A DNA stretch of 20,393 nucleotides, from NCBI GenBank assembly GCA_000969725.1, contig JXSR01S007920.1, one strand, 5' to 3'. Under the pieces are notes generated by a model. The model did no database searches. It was not told the DNA's origin and worked only from the letters and a program-made list of their open reading frames with translations. Below, in pieces: positions 9,701-18,700 of the stretch. Position 1 is the first letter of the stretch. Each line of letters starts with the position of its first letter. The stretch comes from Ophiothrix spiculata. Its lineage: Eukaryota; Echinodermata; Ophiuroidea; Amphilepidida; Ophiotrichidae. The position numbers and the translations under genes were made by a program.

Positions 9701-12700
9701 AGGAACAGAAAAACACAACAGAATTTCAGAAGTGACACTCATGTACTATCTGTATACAGAGGGTGATTTAAGCCCTTCCCATAACACACAGCAACATACC
9801 AGTAGACCCCATGGAATGTTAACCAAGGTCACTCCACTACTGCATTCATTTGTATGGTAAACAGTTTGAATTTACTCTATTTCAAACTGTATTTTGGGAC
9901 TAAAAAACTCTGTCCAACTCAGGTTTGTTTGCATTGATATCAAGCTGTGATTATCCTCTTTCTGAAGGTCTTTTTCATTCACAGTTGGACAAACTAATAA
10001 ATTTTCTATAGCAACTTTCCCATCAGTAATTTTACATATAAGTCTATGCAGTTGGTTCACTCAGTGAGCTGTTTGTAAGCTGTGGAAGAGACTGTTTGAA
10101 TTGTATGATGGGAAGGGCTTAAATCAACCTCTGATCTGTATATGAAGCTGCATTGGACAACATTCCATTTGTTTCACACCAGGGATACTGTATAATCTTT
10201 GGAGGTGTCACTCTAGCAAAAAAAAGAGGTCCAACTTCTAGGGTATGGTAACATAACTGTCATATGCAAATAATGTACTATATTAAGGTAACAAATGAAT
10301 ACATTCTGGAATTATGGAAGCATATATTCCAGAACCAAATCGATTGCAAAAGAGTGCAATTTGAATAATAATGTTATAATATATTAGCATATTCAAGTTA
10401 CATTTAAGCCAACCATTTTTTACATTAACCCTTATCCTCCCCTCCTATTTAATACAAATTACTTTAGGCAGAAATGAGGAATTAACCCCAAGTCCAAATA
10501 TGGCATAGACGGCAGATATAGATGGGCACGAAATTGCTGCCGAAGTAGGCCACGCTTGGTGGCTTGCCATAGCTGGACATTGGTTCTGGATGCCAGGTTA
10601 GGGGTTCGAATCCCGGAAGGTACCAGACATTTTGACGTATTCGGACTTACAACAGTTTTTCAACGTGCGAGAGTTAGGGTTAATTGAGCACCATCAACGT
10701 GTAATACATATGTATCACTTAACCCTTACCCTCCTTATGTACTACAAAGTACTACAGGCAGAAATCAAGTCCAAATACGGCATAGACGGCAGATATAGAT
10801 AGGCACGAAATTGCTGCCGAGGTAGGCCACGCTCAGTGGCTTGCCATAGCTGAACATTGGATCAGGATACTGGGGGGTCAGGGGTTTGAATCCAGATGGG
10901 AATCGGGGGAACCAGAAATTTTGTTATGATGTATTCGGACTTAGACAGTTTTTCAACGTGCAAGAGTTAGGGTTATCCGCTTATAGGAGTAACATGGCAC
11001 TGCATACATGCATTCCAACATGAGTTCATTTTAATAATAAGGTTTCATGGTTTCAATCAAAAAGAGAGTCTAAACCTTTTTTACAGTAGAATAAAACATT
11101 CACCACTGAAACCATATGTTCCATTTCTACTCTAAAACAATCTCTCCTATATAGACACAAGTGTTCCAACCATACCTAATTTTTGTTCCATTTCTTTATC
11201 CTCATTTGTGTTCGCCAATGTTGGTCTTTTAGATCTCGCTCTTCTGCCGCTCCCAGTTGTCCCATCTGTTTCAGCCCCAGATAGGTTGGAGGTGCTGGTA
11301 GTTTGTCTGCGGCTTCTGCGACGACCACTTTTTTCACTCCTAGAAGCAATCATAGTCAAACAAAGAAAACCCACATCAAACTTGATAAATATGGCAAATA
11401 AAAAAGTTTTATTATAACATGCAACATTTGCAATTTAGACGTCATAATAATCCTGATAACTTTTCTATCCTTGGGAAAGAGAAAGTTGGAAAAGTGTATT
11501 CTACCTAGATTTGAAGCGTGGGCTTCCAATCTGCATGGATCCCAAACACACTATAACCAAACCGAAGAGCCAACAGAATTGCTACACAGAAAGTAATTTG
11601 GTGTCTGGGTGCAACTCTCACCTACCTGTTTTTGATATCGCATTTTCATTTTGTGATTTTCCATATCGAGATTTGTTTTTAGTGACAATTATGATTTTGG
11701 GGTTACTGGGATCAACCATCACACATTACATAGAGAACCATTAATAGAAATGGATACATCTTATATAAGCCATGTTCCTTCCATAATGTTTAGCAAAATT
11801 TCGAATAAATTACTTTTGAAAGAAAAAAAGACACCTTAAATTATGAATAAACCTGTTCACAAAGGTCCAAATTCTTATAAGACCCAAATTCTTACATCAC
11901 TGTATATTAAAAGGAAATTCCAAACCAACCCGTAACTTACAACGTGGACGTCATGATTTCTTCAAATTGCTTTTGGAAGTTCTCCCTCATTTCCAATGAG
12001 CCGTCATCTTGCAGTTCAGGTGGATTGGCATGTCCCTTCGCTGGTTCATCCTGGTCCTCATTGTCTCGTTTCTCGTCCTTCTCGACACGTTCCTCGGCAG
12101 CCTCCGATATCCGCATCATCTCCTCATCACTATCAGTGGAGTCCTGAGAATTTATAAGTAACATTTTTAATGACCAGTGGCATTCACTTTTTGGTTTTCC
12201 TCTCATCATCAACGTATCAGTTCGGCGGAACTCACAATTTGGATACGTATCTGAATTTAGATAGCCCGTATCAAAATTCTGATACCCGTATCTGAATTTG
12301 GATGAAAAACAGCTGAAACGGGATATCAGCTGAAATGAATATTCAGCTTCCCCCTGCAGCATAGTGGTATTTACAAAAGTCAATAACATTATCGACATCT
12401 GTCATCTAATTCTAAGTTTTGGCCAAATTATTCTGATATCTATGATCAGGACATGTTTCGAGGCTTTTCCCGCTGGAATTGCACAGATGGAAATGACATT
12501 TTTAAAGATACATTTATCGTAGATGCAAGAAAGATTTTCTGCATGTACTTGCCAGCTTGCGCATTTGATTTGTTATCTGCGCAACGACAGGCGTATCAGA
12601 ATTCGGATACCCCTCCATATCCAAATTCAGATACGTATCCGAATTGTGAGTTCTGTTGAACTGATATTGTTATAAAGTTTAATCCATATAATACAGCTTG

Positions 12701-15700
12701 TTATTTCATGTTAACAAGCAAATATACATCTACAAATGACGGCGGGGTCAATTGTGTAAACCAAGCTGCCCAGTAACTATTTTGGCCATATCTCTCTTTT
12801 AACACAGCCAACACTTATCCACAAGCCGTGACAAGCACAGGACATTGGGAAGTATGCAACGCTGTTTACAATCAGTAATTGAGGTTTTTAAAAAAATCTT
12901 GGAAGAATGTAATAGAGCGAAGCAAGCAACGCGAGCGGAGCATCTTCATGGCCGGGGGTCCAAGCCAGAGGGTTTCTACAATTAAAAATTGCAGGAAACA
13001 TCATTTCAGAGGCAGTTTCAGATTAAAATTCCTTTATCATGATTTTTTCCAGTTTGTGTGATCACTTTTTCTAGCGATTTACTCATGAAAAAATCCTGGG
13101 ATATATTACAAAAAATCTGGAAATCAAGACAAATCTGGGCAAATCACACCACTGTGACATCGCGTGCACATGGAAAGCATTGTGTATTTGCATAAATTGC
13201 ACACGCAATAGTGTTACGCAGGGCTCTAAATTTCTGTGTCCTAAAATTATTTGAAACCACGAAAGTATTGGTATTATTAATTAATTTTTTCAAAGAAAGG
13301 GAATATCTTCAACTTGGACTTGTCAAATTTTCATGACGTTCATATATAATTATAATGGCAAATGTATTTCAACAAATTTAATCTCGGGACTTTGTTGAGA
13401 ATTTTGGAGAATTAGCAGACGAAAGCCCTGGAACTTTTTATTGTATATACTGACAAGATATCATGTTGAAAAATTATATTGAAAAGGTACTTACTTTGTT
13501 TTCAAAGCCATCCTGAGCGTCTTCTGGCGGAGGAGGAGGACTGATTGGTGCTGGTTTTGCCACACTGCGGACAACAGCTTTGCGCGCACTCTGCCTTGTG
13601 GCTCTGGCCGGCGTTGATTTCGCTTGACTTGGTCTAGCTGGAGTTCTTGCTGGCGTCTTTGAAGACATCACCGGCTGTTCAAGAAAATGAGAAACTTTGG
13701 GTTAAAATAATTAGTTCAATTATGAAACTTCATGTATCAGATTAAAAGGACAATTCATCTTATGTTCCACAGCCTCATTCCCTATGTCACTTTAACAAAA
13801 TTAACTTTACTTTACAGATATGAAACATGTAAACATGCGACCCGTCATATCAATAGGTACATTGAGGTGGGCATAGTATATGACGAGATATGGACCATTG
13901 AAGCTGAGCAGTCAATCACATCCAGTCAAATTTCTAATTTCACCAAAAGTTGCCTTTGAAGTTAATTCTATCATATTGATCAGGTTCGAACATCCAAAAC
14001 ACAAGCCAAATGTGTTAAAAACAAAGATAAAAATCATCTCATCTCACCAATCAAGTTATACTAAGTACAAAAACATGATTTTCCCAGAACTATAGTTTTC
14101 CCTGATCAGCCCGGTGCCCTTTACAAATTTGAATGTAACTTGCAACCAAACATCCAATAACCAAAACCAAGGTGTCATTTTAAAGCTTAAATTCTCAGCT
14201 TTCAGGTGAGACCAAAAAAAAAACAATTTTTGTTTTGGGACCCTTAGGTACCTTCTGATATGGCAGGTAACAATTAGATGTAACAGACTTGTAACTGCAT
14301 GTGGTCAAAAATAATATTAATTAGATCAAATTGATGAAAATAACGGCTTACCAAAGTCAGCTTTGGATTATAGGTGTGTGGATATAGAGACTCATCAACA
14401 CGACTGTTTTCAGCTTCACACTGGAATAGCAACAAAAAAGTCACATGTTACAACTTTATTTCAGTATACGATCAAAGTAAATGAGCTTAACACTAACAAA
14501 AATAACCAGCACCAGTGTTTCCGCTAAGGCCGTATGGCGCGCCATTGGCGCAGAAGCGCTGAAAATTGGCGCAACAAGTTTCTGAAAATGTGTGAGAAAA
14601 ATATTTTTCAAGCTTTATTGAGCCCATTTTCAGCCACAGCTATTGGCGCAAGCACCTTTTCAACTTAGTCAAAATTGATCGAATTTGCGCAAGTTCAAAA
14701 ACCTTAGCGGAAACACTGGCCAGTAAGTGACAATTATTCTTTTACTCAACTAAGATTTCCTAAAAACTTCAGTTAAACTTTATCATGCTAAAGTTAGGCC
14801 AAAAAAAAAATTTGTTTGGTTGCCCTCCACAACTTTTTTTTGAGCAACTGCGGGCGGGCGATTTTTTTTTCTTCAAATGTAACAGCTACACCAAATTATG
14901 GCGGCCTCTATAAAGATGCAAATAAGTATACTGTTCCGAAAAATCTCTACAAGTTTATACAAAAACAGTATTAAAATGTAAACAAAATGAAAACAACAAC
15001 TTACCGCTTCAAGCCAGTGTGGCGACACAATGATCTTGCCTTGTTCTTTGGCAACCTTGTATTCCTTAGACAAATCATTAGCTCGGCCCTGAAAGAAATA
15101 AAGCAAAACACTGTTGATTTATAATAACTTCTGGTAATTTGGTTATGTTCACTAGATTCATTCAATTTCCTACGAAACAGATCTGGTGGTTGTGTGTACG
15201 GAGAGCGTTTGTGACAACGCAGCATAACAAGAATGCACTGTGCTTGATTGGTAGTGTGTGAAAAGATAAGCTTTCATACTACGCGAGGTGATACGCTTGT
15301 TCAGTCCACGCATGTAATGCGTTCAGGTTTTCATGATTTGTAGGAAATTTAATGACTTCAATAATAATACTTATATTTTGGCATCAATGAAAAAAAGCGA
15401 CTCAAGAACTCTATGGAGTCAAATAAACATATTCGGAGGGCAACTTCAATTTAAGCTCTCCCACACCCCATCCCCGGTAAACCATGCTTCATAAAATTGG
15501 CTAAACAAGATGAATTTAACTCATTCTGGCAAGTCAGTTAAGTGACAATTAGTGCTGGAACTTTTATTATCACAATTGCAAGACGCCGCCCGGGCAGCAA
15601 TTTTGCCCCTGCATATAGCCCCCCGTCTGTGACGTATCTGGACTTACCGCATTTTCATGATTTTCTAAAGTGAGATTAGTGAGATCCGATTCTGTTAGGG

Positions 15701-18700
15701 TTAACTCATTACAAGGGTTAAAATAAGCACAGATTCCTCTTACTTATATTCCTTGACAAGTCTTTGTCTTACCTGGAACAAGAAATGTGTACAGGACTCG
15801 TCATACAGCCATTTGTATTCCGCACCAAGAGATTCAGCTAGCTTGTTGTAGTCACCTTGTTTCTTACTCAGCTTCTTACCGACACAAATCACCACGCCGT
15901 CAAGGACACCAGGAGGCTGTGGGTAAATGAAATAAATAAATTGCAGGTGATTTATAGTGCACTACGCGGTCACCCTGACTTGTAATTCCACACGGCCTCA
16001 GCACACTTTACAGAGCAGTTCTAATCATTGGGTTAAATCACTACTTGGACTCCCTGGGGCCAAAGGGCTTACTGCGGCCTACAAATTGGCTCAACCCTAG
16101 CTTGAGCAATTCACACCCTCATAGAATATACAGTTTTCGCACACTCGGCTCCCAGCTGGACTCGAACGCGGAACGATTGATATCTTATGTTTAACAGCCC
16201 GAGAACTAACCGACTGAGCTAGCGAGAACTAGTGTGAGCTAGCGAGAACTGGGTGATGGATAGAGGACAAAAAAACAACAGGAAAGTCTGGTTTTCTTTA
16301 GAATTAATGTGATAACATTAATGTGCATCCATCTAACTCGGTAATAAGGTGTGTTTGGATCAGGATTAGGAATAGGATTAAGAAGACTGGGATGATTAGC
16401 AGGTGGAGGAGAAAGCAATTGGTAGTATAAAGAGATCTTCTGGGTGCAGATGTTTCATACCAATAATGCAGTTTTATCTAAGCAAGAAATTCAAAATCCT
16501 AACAAACCTACTGCACAGCTTCGGCTTTGCTAAAAATTTCTCTATACTATACTGTTCATTTTTAAACAATTTTATTTATAAACAAGCTGTCCTTGAAAAA
16601 GCAGTCAAGTTATCAAAAGACAAACTTTTCACAGAAGAAACAGTCTTCACCCCGAACTGCCAGTTACAGGGCTTTTAAACTCTCTAATCAGACAAAACAA
16701 AAATTTATTTGACAGCATGAAAAAAATCCATATTGCAGGGCCCATTATTTGTAAAGGCAACCTCGCTATGTATTTTTACTCATTGTCAATGGGCGATTTT
16801 AACATTGACCTATTGTTTTCCATCTCTCCCTACCCTGACCTTTATTATCAAGAAAAATCCTGGGTGCATGGCCCTATTGCTTGTAAATGCAACCCTTGAC
16901 ATGTTTTTCTGTTTATATTGTCCAACAATTTTTGCTTAGCCTGTAAGCAAAATAGTTCCATGACTTTCCACCTTTCAAATGTCGAACAAGAACAGTGTGT
17001 AATGTTCAATACAATCTGTAGTCGATATATTCTTAATATGTGACTTGGTATAGCAGAATCAGGCGGAACTGGGAACGGTTGAAAAATGAGAAAAGGGCAA
17101 AGATAAGGGGAATGGTGAATTTTGTCAAAACTGAGTTTTTTTAAAAATTTGTAGTGCTAAATATGATAAAAACATTATGTGAAAATCCCAGAGTAAAATT
17201 TAAATAGGAAGGTATACCTTTAAACAAATATATTTTTTGATTTTCTTTATATTTCTTTATATTTGCTCTATTTTGTTGTCCATTTCTCACTTTAAACATT
17301 TTAGAAAACCCCATTTTAAAATTTCATAACTTTAAGAATGGCTATTTGAGATGAAACAAAAATCTTTAGAATTTAGAAAGAGCAAAGTCTATATTTTTAT
17401 ATTACCAAAAAATCATTTTCCATCTCTGCCCAGATGAGCCTGGTTTTGTTATACCACGTCACAATCATATATTTACAGATTTAGCACATAACCCTTTGTA
17501 CAGGTATACCAGCTTGAGTGTACATGTACCGTATACCTGTTGCGCCGGTTTACCGCCTTTTAGGTAATGTGTCAGAAACTTGACGTTTCTGTCAAAAGGC
17601 ATGGGCAGTTATAATTTCCAATGGTCTTATTTTTATTCATGGAAGATATCAATGAAGCTTTGAACCCATGGTTGATGGGTCATTTTGCTCTTATTTCCTC
17701 GACAGAGGTAAAAAATTCCTCATACTTTCGTTAAGTTTATCACAAATTTTAACAAATGTGGCATCGCCTATGAAATATAATGTACATGTCGAATATGTTC
17801 GTCAACTTAAATAGTATTCTCTTGTGAGTGCTGGTTATTGGAACAATACAGACAGACTACTGTAAAATGAAAAAGTAAAGCTAAGGGAATCAAAATTAAA
17901 GTTAAGGGGTTATATTGTGTTTTATTAACTTTCGGGTTGGCCCGGGTCAGATGCACGTAAAATGGCCAGGGTTTAAAGGGTTCAGATAAAAACACAACAT
18001 AAAACGGCGTACCTTTTCATGGAACACACTGTCATCCTGGCTTTGGCTCTCTCCATCCTCTGTTGGGTCAACCACATTAGCAATTCCTTTGGCAAGATTG
18101 AAGCTTAATAAGTCGTCAAGTGGCTACGCAAAGAAATTACAAAAAACATACACATTTTAGAAATAACGGTTCATTTAAACATTCACCTTTTTAAGTTATT
18201 TTCTTAGTTTAAATGAATAGTCAGAAAATATATGAAGATGGCATTACATAGGCCATGGAATGAACTTTATGGTTGGTTTTATTATAATTAGTTATCTGTT
18301 ACGCTTTATCAAGTACTAGGCTACAAATTCTTAGTGTCATACCAATGTCACACCGGCGTTGTCGCGCTGCGGCTTATGCGACCATAGCATAAAGCAGGAT
18401 GTTTCTGAATGGTGTAAAATAGGTCACATTGGAAACTTTATCATATCTGAATTACTTTCCCCATCAATTTATAGGAAAAAAGTTGGAAGTTCAGCAGCTG
18501 GTGAATCCACAGCCTCAGAAGTCTGCATTCAGTTTTTATTTTGAAAAAAGACCGACCGACCCAAAATTTCAATTTTCTAACTTGAGGACAGACAACATTA
18601 CTTTTTATATTTGGCCTTACACTCACCAGACTAGACTTCCTCCTGTGCATGCTGGATTTCCGCCGCTGATTCTGACTCGCTGGCGATTCTAAATAAGCGT

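Noticed and set aside
10600-10625. Possible tRNA gene (gggttcgaatccc)
   Set aside because: Only the T-arm/B-box-like part is present. No cloverleaf with acceptor and anticodon arms can be drawn, and it lies inside a TTAA-flanked repeat.
11937-12398. 153-residue minus-strand open frame
   Set aside because: Only the part below 12143 is a TOPBP1 exon. The rest runs through intron and into the arm of the TA-flanked transposon, and a good acceptor at 12144-12145 explains the true start.
12890-12960. GC-richer stretch gagcgaagcaagcaacgcgagcgg as a repeat family
   Set aside because: Similar-looking fragments occur in many invertebrate genomes, but there is only one copy here and no definable ends, so I left it unannotated.
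16403-16678. 91-residue plus-strand open frame as a nested gene
   Set aside because: No recognisable motif, no splice or promoter context, AT-driven composition.
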